The notes: generated by a model from the sequence alone, not told the origin. Positions 29,337-39,349 are shown, counted from the first letter of the stretch. The stretch is 64,000 nucleotides of DNA from an uncultured Alphaproteobacteria bacterium (GCA_902537215.1 CACBAM010000003.1:62001-126000); one strand, 5' to 3'. Program-made: numbers and translations.

Positions 29337-31745
29337 TCAGTTCAAAGTTCTTGCCACTTCCTGGGTCGTAAAAATTTCTATAACATCATCTTTTCTTATA
29401 TCCTCATACGCTTCAAATGCCATTCCACACTCTTGGCCAGACTGTACCTCTTTAACTTCATCTTTAAATCTTTTTAGCGTTTTAAGTTTTCCTGTATGTA
29501 TAACCACATCTTCCCTTAAGAGACGAACACCAACGTCTCTTTTAGCGTGTCCTTCTGTAACCAAGCAACCAGCTATCTTTCCAACCCCAGTTATTTTGAA
29601 TACCTCTTGTATTTTTGCATAACCTATAAACGTTTCTCTTATCTCTGGAGATAGAAGTCCTTCCGCTGCTTTAGTTATATCGTCTACAAGATCATATATT
29701 ATGGAGTAATATCTTATATCAATTTTTTTCTGACTGGCGTTTTCTCTTGCAGCTGTGTTTGCTCTCACGTTAAACCCTATAATTATCGAATTTGATGATA
29801 ATGCCAGAGTAATGTCACTTTCAGTTATAGCTCCTACGCCTGAATGAACAACTCTAACCTCGACTTCCTCACTTTTTATTTTTTCCATCGCTTGGACAAT
29901 AGCCTCACCGGACCCCCTAACATCGCTTTTAACTATAATTGGAAGAATAGATAATTTCTCGTCTTCCTTAGCTTTAGCCAATAATTGATCAAGTGAAGAA
30001 CCCATCCCTACGGTATTTTTTTTGTTTTTTATATTTTGTTCTCTGTAAAGAGAGATTTCTCTGGCCTTAGCTTCACTTGGCAAGACGTTTAGTATATCGC
30101 CGGCTTCTGGGGTACCATTTAAGCCTAGAACTTCTACTGGTGTTGAAGGAAGAGCCAAATCAATTTTTTCTTTTTTATCGTTAAAAAGCGCTCTTACTTT
30201 ACCCCATTGTTGACCTACCACGAAGATATCACCCTTTTTTAATGTACCTTTTTGAACTAAAACCGTAGCTACTGGACCTCTTCCCATATCCAGTTTTGCT
30301 TCAACTACAGTTCCTTCTGCTGGTCTTTTTTCGTTGGTTTTAAGCTCTAATAGCTCAGCTTGTAAGGTTATGTTTTCAAGCAACTTTTCCAAACCAGTAC
30401 CATTTGTAGCTGATATTTCTGCCTCCAGAACATCTCCTGACATACTCTCAACAATAATCCCGTGCTGAAGAAGTTCTGTTCTTACTTTGTTTGGATCAGA
30501 GCCTTGTTTGTCTATTTTATTTATAGCTACAATCATTGGAACTTTTGCTTCCTTGGCATGATTGATTGCTTCAATTGTTTGTGGCTTTACACTGTCATCT
30601 GCTGCAACAACTAATACTACAATATCAGTGATAGTTGCACCCCGAGACCTCATATTGCTAAATGCCTCATGTCCCGGAGTATCAAGGAACGTCAGCTTTT
30701 GATTGTTATTGACCGTAATTTGATATGCACCTATGTGCTGGGTTATACCCCCGGCTTCACTAGAAACAATATTTGTTTTTCTTAGAGAATCTAGCAGTGT
30801 AGTCTTTCCGTGATCCACATGGCCCATTATTGTAACAACAGGAGGTCTTGGGGATTTAGTGCCTCCGTTTTTATCATCAATGTTAATTATTACATCTTCT
30901 ACATCAGCATCCGAAACTCTGATAGCGTGGTGACCAAACTCTTCAACTAATAAAGTAGCCGTATCTATATCAATAGCTTGGTTTTTTGTAACCATTATAC
31001 CATTTGTCATAAGTTTTTTTACTAAATCGGCAGATCGTTCTGCCATTCTGTTGGCAAGCTCCTGTACGGTGAGAGGAGTGTCTGGAATTTGAACGTCTCG
31101 AATAATCTTCTCTCTCTCAAAGGAAGTCTCTAGCATTTGCCGTTTTTCTTTTTCTTGTCTTCTTCTTAGAGAAGCAATAGAACGTTGGCGACCCCCATCA
31201 TCTCCTAAAGCCTGTGTTATGGTAATCTTACCGGATCTTCTCTTGTTTTCATTTAACTTAGTAGATTTAAAATTTGACTTTTCACTATTATCTCTTGTTT
31301 TGTTTTCATAAGATGTTTTTTGATTGCTCTCGGTTTTTGTTCTTTTTTTTGATCCAGTTAAATCGGGTGTTTCTAAATTTATAGGTTCAGGAATTTTATT
31401 TTGTTCTTTTACCTCTATAGGCTTCGATTCTTTATCTAAAGATTTTTTTTCTTGTTTGTTTTGCTCCAGTAACTTTTTTTCCTCCGCTCTAGAAGCCTCG
31501 ATGGCTTTTTTTCGTCTCAATATCTCTTCATTCTCATTAGTCTCTATTTCGGCGACCTCATCTTTCTTATTTTCTTCAATAACAGGACTCTTTTTCGAAA
31601 TCAGTAGCTTTTTCTTTTTTGTTTCTACTACAACGGATTTGGATCTACCATGCGAGAAGCTTTGTCGAACTGTATTAGTCCCACTTTTAAGCCCCAACAC
31701 TTTGGGTTTGTTGTCTCTGTTTTCACTATCATTCATCGCAATCAC
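29337..31745 (-). CDS. infB: Translation initiation factor IF-2
   Basis: GTPase that positions initiator tRNA on the 30S subunit, 802 residues. A long charged N-terminal region (to about residue 220) precedes the IF2_N-like segment [23 protein letters not shown] and the G domain with [15 protein letters not shown] (near residue 310), [12 protein letters not shown] and NKID; domains II-IV follow to the end. The start is GTG at 31745 or ATG at 31736. It is 6 bp downstream of ylxR. Because parA and hemD in this window seem to use ATT starts, the initiation factors of this organism deserve attention. Confidence 0.97.
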   Translation of the reverse strand: MIAMNDSENRDNKPKVLGLKSGTNTVRQSFSHGRSKSVVVETKKKKLLISKKSPVIEENKKDEVAEIETNENEEILRRKKAIEASRAEEKKLLEQNKQEKKSLDKESKPIEVKEQNKIPEPINLETPDLTGSKKRTKTESNQKTSYENKTRDNSEKSNFKSTKLNENKRRSGKITITQALGDDGGRQRSIASLRRRQEKEKRQMLETSFEREKIIRDVQIPDTPLTVQELANRMAERSADLVKKLMTNGIMVTKNQAIDIDTATLLVEEFGHHAIRVSDADVEDVIINIDDKNGGTKSPRPPVVTIMGHVDHGKTTLLDSLRKTNIVSSEAGGITQHIGAYQITVNNNQKLTFLDTPGHEAFSNMRSRGATITDIVVLVVAADDSVKPQTIEAINHAKEAKVPMIVAINKIDKQGSDPNKVRTELLQHGIIVESMSGDVLEAEISATNGTGLEKLLENITLQAELLELKTNEKRPAEGTVVEAKLDMGRGPVATVLVQKGTLKKGDIFVVGQQWGKVRALFNDKKEKIDLALPSTPVEVLGLNGTPEAGDILNVLPSEAKAREISLYREQNIKNKKNTVGMGSSLDQLLAKAKEDEKLSILPIIVKSDVRGSGEAIVQAMEKIKSEEVEVRVVHSGVGAITESDITLALSSNSIIIGFNVRANTAARENASQKKIDIRYYSIIYDLVDDITKAAEGLLSPEIRETFIGYAKIQEVFKITGVGKIAGCLVTEGHAKRDVGVRLLREDVVIHTGKLKTLKRFKDEVKEVQSGQECGMAFEAYEDIRKDDVIEIFTTQEVARTLN

Positions 31746-31751
31746 TATTAA

Positions 31752-32321
31752 TTAATGGTTATCTATAAAACCTTTTAGTTTATTTAAGTCCACTTGAATA
31801 GTTTTTTTAAAATTTTTGGAAAAAACACCAACATATTTGACATTAATTTTACCAGTGCTTTTTTCTAAATCTTTTTGTTCAAGCAAGCTTTCCGAAATTG
31901 AAACCTTTTCAGAGGCAAAAAAAGATTTGTTAGCCAGGCTCTTTGCACCCATAGCTACAATTATTAAACAGTGTCTTTTTTGTATTAATTGCGTTTTGAT
32001 CGCGTCCAAACCTATAGCCAAAACACCGGATTTTTTTGTCATAGAAATACTGCTCAGAATTTTCTTTCTAAGAATCATTTCAATTATAGAGACCAGATCT
32101 GGTGAGAAAATTTTTGAGACACCGAAATGGGTTTTTAAATCTTCTTTTCTTAAAATGTCAATTATTAGGGCTTTATCGGCTGGTAGCCAAACCGATTTTC
32201 CGGGGAGCTTATCGCACAAATCTGGAATCAATTTATTATCTGGGCTTAGACAAATCTTTATGAAATCATCTTTGTTAATACTGGAGCTATTCAAGAAGAT
32301 CTTTTTATTCAAAACCACCAA
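31752..32321 (-). CDS. YlxR/DUF448-type RNA-binding protein with L7Ae-like half
   Basis: A 189-residue protein between nusA and infB, the normal place for the alphaproteobacterial YlxR family. The segment IKICLSPDNKLIPDLCDKLPG followed by KSVWL matches the core around the usual LPGRGxWL motif. The C-terminal half (GVLAIGLDAIKTQLIQKRHC, then LIIVAMGA) resembles an L7Ae/L30e RNA-binding fold. The N-terminal RxCxxTG motif normal for this family is not present; the matching region reads KKIFLNSSS. Starts are ambiguous (TTG 32321, GTG 32318 or TTG 32312). Role: probably RNA or RNase P binding; not established here. Confidence 0.8.
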   Translation of the reverse strand: MVVLNKKIFLNSSSINKDDFIKICLSPDNKLIPDLCDKLPGKSVWLPADKALIIDILRKEDLKTHFGVSKIFSPDLVSIIEMILRKKILSSISMTKKSGVLAIGLDAIKTQLIQKRHCLIIVAMGAKSLANKSFFASEKVSISESLLEQKDLEKSTGKINVKYVGVFSKNFKKTIQVDLNKLKGFIDNH

Positions 32322-32337
32322 TCTCTTTTAATATTTT

Positions 32338-33924
32338 TTACTTTACAAGAGTCTTAATTATCTCTTCGGACTCTTCTTTTGTAACCCATCCAAGCATTTC
32401 CCTTGCCTTCATGATAAGTTGTTGAGCCTCAGAAAGTGAAAGCTCAAAGTGTTCTAGGAGACCCTCATCTCTTACCCTTTTTCCATCAATAGTTGTATAG
32501 CCACCGGCTAATTCCCAATCTGCACAGGTAGCGAAATCCTTAAGAGATTTTATCCCATCTTTAACTAATACTTCCAGCATTTGTGGGTTTAACCCCTCGA
32601 AGTTTAATAAATCATCCTCAATCCCATTCGACTTTGCAAAATCCAAAGATTTTTTATTAACGTTCTCGAGATAATCTTTCGCTCTCTCTTGCAATTCTGT
32701 TGCAGTTTCTTCGTCGAAACCATCTATCGAGCTTATCTCACTAGATTCCACATAAGCAACCTCTTCCATAGTAGAAAAACCTTCGGATACAAGAAGCTGA
32801 GCAACCATCTCATCAACGTTTAGATGCTCCATGAAAAGATTTGATCTTTCGTTGAATTCTTCTTGTCTTCTTTGCGACTCATCTTCTTCAGTCAAGATGT
32901 CAATGTCGTATTCAGTTAACTGACTTGCGAGTCTCACGTTTTGTCCTCTGCGGCCAATTGCCAAAGATAGTTGATCATTCGGGACCACAACCTCTATTCT
33001 TTTTGCATCCTCATCGAGAACGACTTTACTGACTTCAGCTGGTTGCAGGGCGTTAACAAGAAAAGTAGGTGCATCATCATTCCAAGGAATAATATCAATT
33101 TTTTCTCCCTGCAGTTCATTTACCACCGCTTGAACCCTGCTACCTCGCATACCAACGCATGCGCCGACAGGGTCTATTGAGCTATCATGAGATAAAACAC
33201 CAATTTTTGCTCGACTACCAGGATCACGACAAACTGTCTTAATCTCAATTATACCGTCATAAATTTCAGGAACCTCCATTTTAAATAGTTCCACCAGAAA
33301 CTCAGAATTAGTTCTAGATAGAAATATCTGTGGTCCTCTTGTGTCTTCTTTTACTTCTTTTATATAAGCTCTAACTCTATCACCCACTCGTAGAACCTCT
33401 CTTCTAATTAACTGATCTCTTTTCAAGACTGCTTCGGCTCTTCCTAAGTCCACTATCACGTTACCGTATTCAACTCTCTTGACCTGACCGTTTATAATTT
33501 GGCCAACCTTGTCTTTATATTCCTCATACTGCCTTGCACGGTCAGCCTCTCGTACTTTTTGAACAATTATTTGTTTAGCTGCTTGTGCAGCTATTCTACC
33601 AAAATCCATTGGAGGCAGCTGCTCCTCGATGAAACCATCCAGTGTCACTTGAGGGTTAATTTTTTTAGCATCAGTTTCGTTAATTTCAGTGAAATGGTTT
33701 TCGACTTTCTCAACAACCTTTCGCCACCTGGACATTGATACCGTTCCTAATCTTGAGTCAATGGCAGCTCTTATGTCATACTCCTGGCCGTATTTGGATT
33801 TTGCAGCTTTAGCTAAGCTCTCTTCCATTGCGTCGATTACTAGCTTTGGGTCAATTAATTTTTCTTTAGCTACTGCATCTGCTATTTGAATAAGCTCAAT
33901 GCCACTTCCTGATGAAATATTCAT
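32338..33924 (-). CDS. nusA: Transcription elongation/termination factor NusA
   Basis: RNA-polymerase-binding factor for pausing, termination and antitermination (528 residues). The N-terminal domain starts ISSGSGIELIQIADAVAKEK; the S1 domain includes KVGQIINGQVKRVEYGNVIVD; the KH domains include GACVGMRGSRVQAVVNEL and the NDQLSLAIGRRGQNVRLASQL block; two C-terminal acidic repeats follow (about residues 370-520). rimP ends overlapping its ATG (ATGA), and ylxR and infB follow, the standard operon order. Confidence 0.97.
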   Translation of the reverse strand: MNISSGSGIELIQIADAVAKEKLIDPKLVIDAMEESLAKAAKSKYGQEYDIRAAIDSRLGTVSMSRWRKVVEKVENHFTEINETDAKKINPQVTLDGFIEEQLPPMDFGRIAAQAAKQIIVQKVREADRARQYEEYKDKVGQIINGQVKRVEYGNVIVDLGRAEAVLKRDQLIRREVLRVGDRVRAYIKEVKEDTRGPQIFLSRTNSEFLVELFKMEVPEIYDGIIEIKTVCRDPGSRAKIGVLSHDSSIDPVGACVGMRGSRVQAVVNELQGEKIDIIPWNDDAPTFLVNALQPAEVSKVVLDEDAKRIEVVVPNDQLSLAIGRRGQNVRLASQLTEYDIDILTEEDESQRRQEEFNERSNLFMEHLNVDEMVAQLLVSEGFSTMEEVAYVESSEISSIDGFDEETATELQERAKDYLENVNKKSLDFAKSNGIEDDLLNFEGLNPQMLEVLVKDGIKSLKDFATCADWELAGGYTTIDGKRVRDEGLLEHFELSLSEAQQLIMKAREMLGWVTKEESEEIIKTLVK

Positions 33925-34415
33925 TTAAACTCCATTTCTTTTATACTTTCTAAAGACATTCCTTCTAAATCTATTTTAATATCTAAAACGCGAGATAAGT
34001 CTAAACATGTCTCTCCATTATTATTCGACAATGTTAATGAATTTTGGCTATGGGCAATTAATTTTCCTCTTCCTGAGTAATTCTCACTTTTTACCTTTAC
34101 GTTGTAGTTTTTATATTTTGTAAAATCATCCAATGAGGAAAGATATCTATCTATTCCAGCAGAAGACACCTCGAGCCTAAAGGGATCTTTTATTATGCTT
34201 TCAATATCTAAAAGAGAATTTATTTCTAATGAAATGTCTGCGCATTCATCTATTGTTACTTTACCATGTATCCTATCTAGAAAAACCAACAATTTTAACT
34301 CTTTACCTTTCCGAAACTGTATTTTAACTATCCTCAACCCTTTATTTAAAATAAAGGGCTCTAAAACCTTATATATTTTTTTTTCAGTGTAGGTGTTCGC
34401 AATTAAATTTAACAA
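33921..34415 (-). CDS. rimP: Ribosome maturation factor RimP
   Basis: 30S assembly factor. From a TTG at 34415 the product is 164 residues and begins MLNLIANTYTEKKIYKVLEP, which aligns with the usual RimP start (LIAxT..E..). GGAG lies 7 bases before that TTG. A longer frame back to 34487 exists, but it would read through a terminator-like hairpin and has no conserved residues. Conserved elements are FLDRIHGKVTIDECADISLEI and the DPFRLEVSSAGIDRYL block near residues 80-98. First gene of the minus-strand block to hslU. Confidence 0.9.
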   Translation of the reverse strand: MLNLIANTYTEKKIYKVLEPFILNKGLRIVKIQFRKGKELKLLVFLDRIHGKVTIDECADISLEINSLLDIESIIKDPFRLEVSSAGIDRYLSSLDDFTKYKNYNVKVKSENYSGRGKLIAHSQNSLTLSNNNGETCLDLSRVLDIKIDLEGMSLESIKEMEFK

Positions 34416-34426
34416 TAAAGGGCTCC

Positions 34427-34449
34427 AAAAAAAAAGGGCCTTAAAGCCC
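34427..34449 (-). terminator. Intrinsic terminator or attenuator before rimP
   Basis: Read on the minus strand, GGGCTTTAAGGCCC (34449-34436) can form a short GC stem and is followed by nine T (34435-34427). It lies 107 bp after the DUF1674 stop region begins and only about 12 bp before the rimP start. The GGAG ribosome binding site directly follows the T run, and its GGAGCCC could pair with GGGCTTT of the hairpin. It may end the DUF1674 transcript, attenuate rimP-nusA-infB, or both. Confidence 0.5.
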
Positions 34450-34478
34450 AAAAAGTCTAAAACCAAATAATTGGCTGA

Positions 34479-34507
34479 TGTATACAAGGTTTTTAGATTT
34501 AATACAA
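34479..34507 (-). promoter_or_regulatory. Possible sigma-70 promoter of the rimP block
   Basis: On the minus strand TTGTAT (34507-34502), a 17-base spacer and TATACA (34484-34479) form a plausible housekeeping promoter. Transcription would start near 34472 and run through the hairpin at 34449-34427 before rimP. Each hexamer matches only 4 of 6 consensus bases, common by chance in AT-rich DNA. Confidence 0.3.
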
Positions 34508-34522
34508 TAGTAAATTGATATT

Positions 34523-34702
34523 TTAAAAATCAGAGGCAATACCTTTGACCTCCCAGTCACCGTATCTTGTCGGTTCTAGTCCACCGCGTCCTTTTTTTTC
34601 AGCTGGCATTTTTTTATGGTTAGTATCTTTATCAGCATGCCTTTTTTTGGCTTCCTCTAAAGCTCTCTTGGCCTGTTTTGCTTGTCTCTCAGTATTAGTC
34701 AT
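34523..34702 (-). CDS. DUF1674 protein (SDHAF4-like succinate dehydrogenase assembly factor)
   Basis: A 59-residue gene. It starts at ATG 34702 (MTNTERQAKQAKRALEEAKK) and ends KKGRGGLEPTRYGDWEVKG plus six residues. The C-terminal motif GGxEPTRYGDWExKGxxxDF is the DUF1674 signature, shared with eukaryotic SDHAF4, which binds flavinylated SdhA during complex II assembly. In Rhodobacterales this gene typically precedes htpX and rsmB; here it is divergent from rsmB and htpX is absent. The identification is firm; the function is inferred from the mitochondrial homologue. Confidence 0.92.
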   Translation of the reverse strand: MTNTERQAKQAKRALEEAKKRHADKDTNHKKMPAEKKGRGGLEPTRYGDWEVKGIASDF

Positions 34703-34781
34703 TAACGTTTTTATTAAATAAAAAATATGAATTTAGGTATATAATAAAGCGTTAAAAAAACATATACAAAAATTCGCTGAA

Positions 34782-36098
34782 ATGAAAAAATTAAATAAAA
34801 AAGCATGTGACAAAATTTTGATTACTGCCTATTTCATTGTGCTCAATGTTTTCAAAAAAAATATTTCTACAAGACAGTCGATGAACTCAAAGGCTGTAAA
34901 ATATTCAAGTCTTTCAAGTTCTGATAAAGCAAAATGTAATGATCTTGTCCAGAAAGTATTGAGATTCACAGTTTATCTAGATCCTTGGATTAACAGAAAC
35001 AAAAAGGGAAGGCTAAGAATAGAGCTTTTTTGTCTCGTGCGACTTGCTCTAGTGGATATCTTGGTAAGAAATGTAAGGCAGGAAACTGTACTAAAAAAAT
35101 ATTCAGAACTGGCGTCCTCTTTTGAAAAGACTAAGCACAGCAAAGACCAACTGAGATACTTTATACATCTTGGATATTCTGTGTTGAAAGAAAAATCTTT
35201 TGACCCACTCTTTTTATTTGAAAGTAAAATACGTACAGTGTTGTTAAGTCGATATAGTTTGGACATTATAAAAAGGGTAGAAAATATTTTCTCTGGGTCG
35301 CCTCCTATCGACCTATCTATAAAAGGCAGTGCGTCAAAGAAAAATTACTTTAAAAAGCTCAAAGGAACCTCCGTTGACCGGTCACATTTTAGGCTATCTC
35401 AAAAAACCAGTCTAATCAAAACGAAAGGTTACTGCGCTGGAGACTGGTGGGTACAAAGTTTAGCCGCATCTTTGCCCGTTAAAATAGCTCCAATGGATTT
35501 AAAAGAGAAAACCGTTTTAGATGTTTGTTGTGCCCCTGGAGGGAAGTCTTTTCAATTGGCCGACAAGGGAGCAATTTTGACTTCAATTGATAAGTCTGAA
35601 AGAAGACTGAAACTCATGAGGGAAAATTTGGATAGATTGAACTACGATTTTGATTTAATTTGTATGGATGTTTTTGAATATCAACCAAAAAACCTATTTG
35701 ATATAATACTCTTAGATCCTCCATGCACTGCTACTGGAACTATTGGAAAAAACCCTGACCTTCAATTTCTAAACCCACTTGAAAAATTAGAGGAATTATC
35801 AGTTATACAGCGAAAAATGTTAAAACGTTGCGCCAGTTGGCTCCAGGATGATGGCTATATAATTTATTCTGTTTGCTCCCTACTAAAAGAGGAGGGAGAG
35901 GATCAAATAAGGGGTTTTTTAAAAAAAAATAAAGAATTTTGCTTAGTTTATCCAAAAAAAAAAGGTTTCTTAGATAAAGACGGTTATGAGACCAACAAAG
36001 AGAGCGGAATAAGAATCATGCCGTTTTTTGAGGAAGGTTTAGGCGGAACTGAAGGTTTTTTTATTGCATATCTACATCGGAAAGGAAAACGAGATTAA
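34782..36098 (+). CDS. rsmB: 16S rRNA (cytosine-967-C5) methyltransferase RsmB-like
   Basis: A 438-residue RNA m5C methyltransferase with an N-terminal NusB-like RNA-binding domain (about residues 10-140) and a C-terminal Rossmann methyltransferase. SAM-binding residues are in VLDVCCAPGGKSFQLADKG near residue 246; the two catalytic cysteines are in LLDPPCTATGTIGKNPDL and IIYSVCSLL. It starts 79 bp from divergent DUF1674. The heparinase-like gene begins directly after the stop codon, as in Rhodobacterales. Confidence 0.93.
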   Translation: MKKLNKKACDKILITAYFIVLNVFKKNISTRQSMNSKAVKYSSLSSSDKAKCNDLVQKVLRFTVYLDPWINRNKKGRLRIELFCLVRLALVDILVRNVRQETVLKKYSELASSFEKTKHSKDQLRYFIHLGYSVLKEKSFDPLFLFESKIRTVLLSRYSLDIIKRVENIFSGSPPIDLSIKGSASKKNYFKKLKGTSVDRSHFRLSQKTSLIKTKGYCAGDWWVQSLAASLPVKIAPMDLKEKTVLDVCCAPGGKSFQLADKGAILTSIDKSERRLKLMRENLDRLNYDFDLICMDVFEYQPKNLFDIILLDPPCTATGTIGKNPDLQFLNPLEKLEELSVIQRKMLKRCASWLQDDGYIIYSVCSLLKEEGEDQIRGFLKKNKEFCLVYPKKKGFLDKDGYETNKESGIRIMPFFEEGLGGTEGFFIAYLHRKGKRD

Positions 36099-37763
36099 AT
36101 GTGGTTTTTCATTAAAGAGTTAGCTTTTTTTGGAATCGAAAAATTCTTTCTGAATATATCAAGACAGTATGCTCGGGTATTTTCGGATCAAAAAAGATTG
36201 TTGGTTTCAAAAACACTACCGGGCGCAAACGTAGGCAAAGAAGAGATAGGTCAGCAACTATTAAAAAAGATAAATGTATTCGGTAATGTTATCCTAGACG
36301 TCAAAGCTGATAATCCTTGGCGCATTTTACCTTTTTCTGATGAGGTTGAAGTCGGGATTGATGGTTTTCTATGGCTAAATGACCTTTCAATTGTAAACAA
36401 CCAAAGCTCCAGGGAGTTGTCGCAAGCGTGGATAGAAACGTTTCCTTTAAACCGATTAAACAAAAATGTGCAATCAAGCTCTTCAAGATTAGGGGCAATA
36501 GTAAGAAATTTCCTATATTTAGAAAATTGTAGTAAAAGTAAAGAATTGGAAAAAATAAATAAGATATTAAAGAACGACTACCTTTTTTTAAACTTTTATA
36601 AAAATTTTTCATTTAATATTTTCGAGCGGCTTTGCATTGGCCACAGTTTGGTTTTATCTGGATATGCCTTTAACTTGACAAAAAAGAAGCAAAAAAAGGT
36701 TATCAGATATATGATAAAACTATTTATTCTTTACAAGAATAAACTAAAAAAAGGTCAAATAAGAAGCCCGGAAGAGTTATCAACAGTATTTTTCTTTCTT
36801 CTGGAAACAATTGAAATTGCAAAAAAGCTTGAGAGTGGCAAGCCGTCCTCTGAGGAAGAAAAATTAAGAAAAATCTCATATTCTTTTGGCTCCTCTTTAA
36901 GATATTTGCAGTTTGATAATGGAAACTTAGTTAGCGCCCATGGGGGGTGTTTGGGAGATTTCGATAAGTATGTAAGGCTTTTGGGAGAAATTAACAACTA
37001 TAAAGAAGGTGATGAAGTAAGTGACTTAGGTTTCAAGCGGCTTAATGGAGCTAGATTGTCAATGATTATTGATGCTAGCGCCCCTCTTTACGGAAAAAGA
37101 GATGGGATTGCACATGCAGGTTTTTCATCTTTTGAGTTGTACTATGGAACCAAGGCTATTTTTGTAAACTGTGGGGGTGGTAGCAGGTTTGGGCATCAAT
37201 ACAGCAAATATTGTCAAAGCTCTAAGGCACACAACGTTTTGTTGTTTAATGAAAAGTCACAATGTTCTTTTGGAAAAAAGAGTTTTTCAAGAAGAAATTC
37301 TTTTTATTACATAAAGGATGGGCCTAAGAATACACAGATAAGTTGTGAAAATTCTCTCACTGAAAAAATTGTAGAGTTGTCTCATGATGCATACAAAAAA
37401 GACTATCACATATCCGTTAACAGGAGACTTTCAATGGATCTTGTAAAAAATTGTGTGATGGGAAAAGATACAGTGTTTCCTGAAGATAATCTAAAAAAAA
37501 ACCTAATTGATGCCTCTGTGATGCTCTCTTTTCATTTGCATCCTTCAATTTCTTGCAAAAAGATGAGAAATGGTGTCTTGCTTGAAATTCCAGGTGATAA
37601 AAAAATGTTTTTTACACATAAAGGAGGAAATTTACGTCTTGAAAAATCAACATACACCGGTAACTTTAACCAACCGCAGGAAATTACAAAGATGGTAATT
37701 GAAAATAGTGTCAAACAAAGCGAGGGTAAAATAAACTGGAAATTAGAGGAGTTTATTGATTGA
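36099..37763 (+). CDS. Heparinase II/III family protein
   Basis: A 554-residue protein with an alpha-helical N-terminal half and a C-terminal beta domain typical of the heparinase II/III-like family. The RDGIAHAGFSSFELYYGTKA segment and FVNCGGGSRFGHQYSKYC near residues 345-375 match the family core (usual pattern HADxLSFELxxxGxxxxxDxG). There is no obvious signal peptide; the first 15 residues are moderately hydrophobic. The gene is fixed between rsmB and purH in Rhodobacterales, but its substrate is unknown; polysaccharide lyase activity is assumed only from the family. The purH start codon overlaps its stop. Confidence 0.85.
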   Translation: MWFFIKELAFFGIEKFFLNISRQYARVFSDQKRLLVSKTLPGANVGKEEIGQQLLKKINVFGNVILDVKADNPWRILPFSDEVEVGIDGFLWLNDLSIVNNQSSRELSQAWIETFPLNRLNKNVQSSSSRLGAIVRNFLYLENCSKSKELEKINKILKNDYLFLNFYKNFSFNIFERLCIGHSLVLSGYAFNLTKKKQKKVIRYMIKLFILYKNKLKKGQIRSPEELSTVFFFLLETIEIAKKLESGKPSSEEEKLRKISYSFGSSLRYLQFDNGNLVSAHGGCLGDFDKYVRLLGEINNYKEGDEVSDLGFKRLNGARLSMIIDASAPLYGKRDGIAHAGFSSFELYYGTKAIFVNCGGGSRFGHQYSKYCQSSKAHNVLLFNEKSQCSFGKKSFSRRNSFYYIKDGPKNTQISCENSLTEKIVELSHDAYKKDYHISVNRRLSMDLVKNCVMGKDTVFPEDNLKKNLIDASVMLSFHLHPSISCKKMRNGVLLEIPGDKKMFFTHKGGNLRLEKSTYTGNFNQPQEITKMVIENSVKQSEGKINWKLEEFID

Positions 37764-39349
37764 AATCAGGAATAAAACCAATTCGCAGAGCACTACTGAG
37801 TGTTACTGACAAGACTAATCTAAAAGATTTAGGAAAATTTCTAGAAGGTCTGGGTGTGGAACTCGTTTCTACAGGAGGAACTGCTCGATATTTAAAAAAA
37901 GTGGGCTTAAAAGTTAAAGAGGTAAGCGATTTGACAGGATTCCCTGAGATTTTAAATGGTAGAGTCAAAACACTTCATCCAAAAGTCCATGCTCCGATAC
38001 TTTTTGATAGGGATGATGCGGCTAGTATTAAAGAGTTAAGAAAAATGGGCTCACAAGCTATAGACCTAGTAGTTGTAAATCTTTATCCTTTTGAAACAAT
38101 TTTAAATAGTAGAGCTCCAAGAAAAGACATAATTGATAATATCGACATAGGAGGGGTAGCTCTTATGAGAGCAGCAGCCAAGAACTTTGATCACGTAATG
38201 GTTATTTCTGATCCATCAGATTATATTGAATTGAAGAAAGAGCTAGCAAATTTCCAAGGGTGTACTCGACAAAAAACAAGAAAATTTTTCGCGGGAAAAG
38301 CGTTTTCTCAAACATCATATTACGATCATTTAATAACAGGATGGTTTTTATCAAAAAAGCAGGTTAGCCATACTAAAAGCCGTCTTTTTGGTGGATCATC
38401 AAGAGAGATATTGAAGTATGGAGAGAATCCTCATCAAGACGCATCCTATCTCAATAGTCCTGGTTTAGAAAGAAAAGCAAAATATCTTGTAAAAATTTTA
38501 CATGGAGCCTTATCTTACAACAACCTCGCTGATACGACGGCAGCCTACAAAATCTTATGTGAGCTCGAAGATTACAATAAGTCATCCTGTGTAATTATAA
38601 AGCATGGAAATCCTTGCGGAGTAGCAATTGATAACAAAATTTTAGGTGCTTATAAAAAAAGTTTTGAAACAGACCCTATATCTGCTTTTGGAGGAATTGT
38701 TGCTGTAAATCAGAAAGTTGATGAGAAACTAGCAAAGAGAATATTAAGCGTATTTACAGAGGTAATAATCGCAAAAAGCTTCTCACCAGAGGCTTTTAAA
38801 ATGCTAAGTTTAAAAAAGAACATCAAGATTGTTGAAATAAAAAGCTTTGATAGAACCTTATTAGATACAGAGGAGGTTAGGTCGGTCATAGGAGGATATC
38901 TTGTTCAGGAAACGTCTTTGAGTAAACTTAATGAAGAGGAATTCAAAGTAGTAACGAAAAGAAAACCGAGCAAAAAAGAATTTGATAACTTAGTTTTTCT
39001 ATGGAAGATAGTTAAACACGTAAAATCAAACGCTATTGTTGTTGGAAAAAACTTATGCATAACTGGAATTGGAGCTGGACAGACCAACAGAGTAGGGAGT
39101 GTGAGACTAGCGATAGAGAATTCGAAAAGGTTAGAAAAAAATTATGCAAACAACATAAAAACTATATCCAATGGTATGGCTTCAGATGCTTTTTTCCCAT
39201 TTCCTGACTCAATTAAAATGGCTTCTCGAAAAGGAATTTCTTGTATAATTCAGCCCGGGGGATCAATTAAAGATTTGGACGTTATTAAGGAAGCTGATAA
39301 GCTAAATATCTCAATGATTTTTACAAAAAGGAGGCTTTTCAGTCACTAA
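37760..39349 (+). CDS. purH: Bifunctional AICAR formyltransferase / IMP cyclohydrolase PurH
   Basis: Last two steps of de novo IMP synthesis, 529 residues. The N-terminal IMP cyclohydrolase (MGS-like) domain shows ALLSVTDKTNLKDLGKFL, STGGTARYLKK and LTGFPEILNGRVKTLHPKVH. The C-terminal transformylase has GENPHQDASYL, KHGNPCGVAI with the catalytic Lys-His, ISAFGGIVAVN, GIGAGQTNRVGSVRLA and SDAFFPFPDSI. The start is TTG at 37760 overlapping the heparinase stop (TTGA), suggesting translational coupling. Confidence 0.97.
   Translation: MKSGIKPIRRALLSVTDKTNLKDLGKFLEGLGVELVSTGGTARYLKKVGLKVKEVSDLTGFPEILNGRVKTLHPKVHAPILFDRDDAASIKELRKMGSQAIDLVVVNLYPFETILNSRAPRKDIIDNIDIGGVALMRAAAKNFDHVMVISDPSDYIELKKELANFQGCTRQKTRKFFAGKAFSQTSYYDHLITGWFLSKKQVSHTKSRLFGGSSREILKYGENPHQDASYLNSPGLERKAKYLVKILHGALSYNNLADTTAAYKILCELEDYNKSSCVIIKHGNPCGVAIDNKILGAYKKSFETDPISAFGGIVAVNQKVDEKLAKRILSVFTEVIIAKSFSPEAFKMLSLKKNIKIVEIKSFDRTLLDTEEVRSVIGGYLVQETSLSKLNEEEFKVVTKRKPSKKEFDNLVFLWKIVKHVKSNAIVVGKNLCITGIGAGQTNRVGSVRLAIENSKRLEKNYANNIKTISNGMASDAFFPFPDSIKMASRKGISCIIQPGGSIKDLDVIKEADKLNISMIFTKRRLFSH

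Noticed and set aside
34416-34487. 24-residue N-terminal extension of rimP
   Set aside because: It is encoded by the hairpin and T run, has no conserved residues, and a TTG with GGAG fits homologues better.
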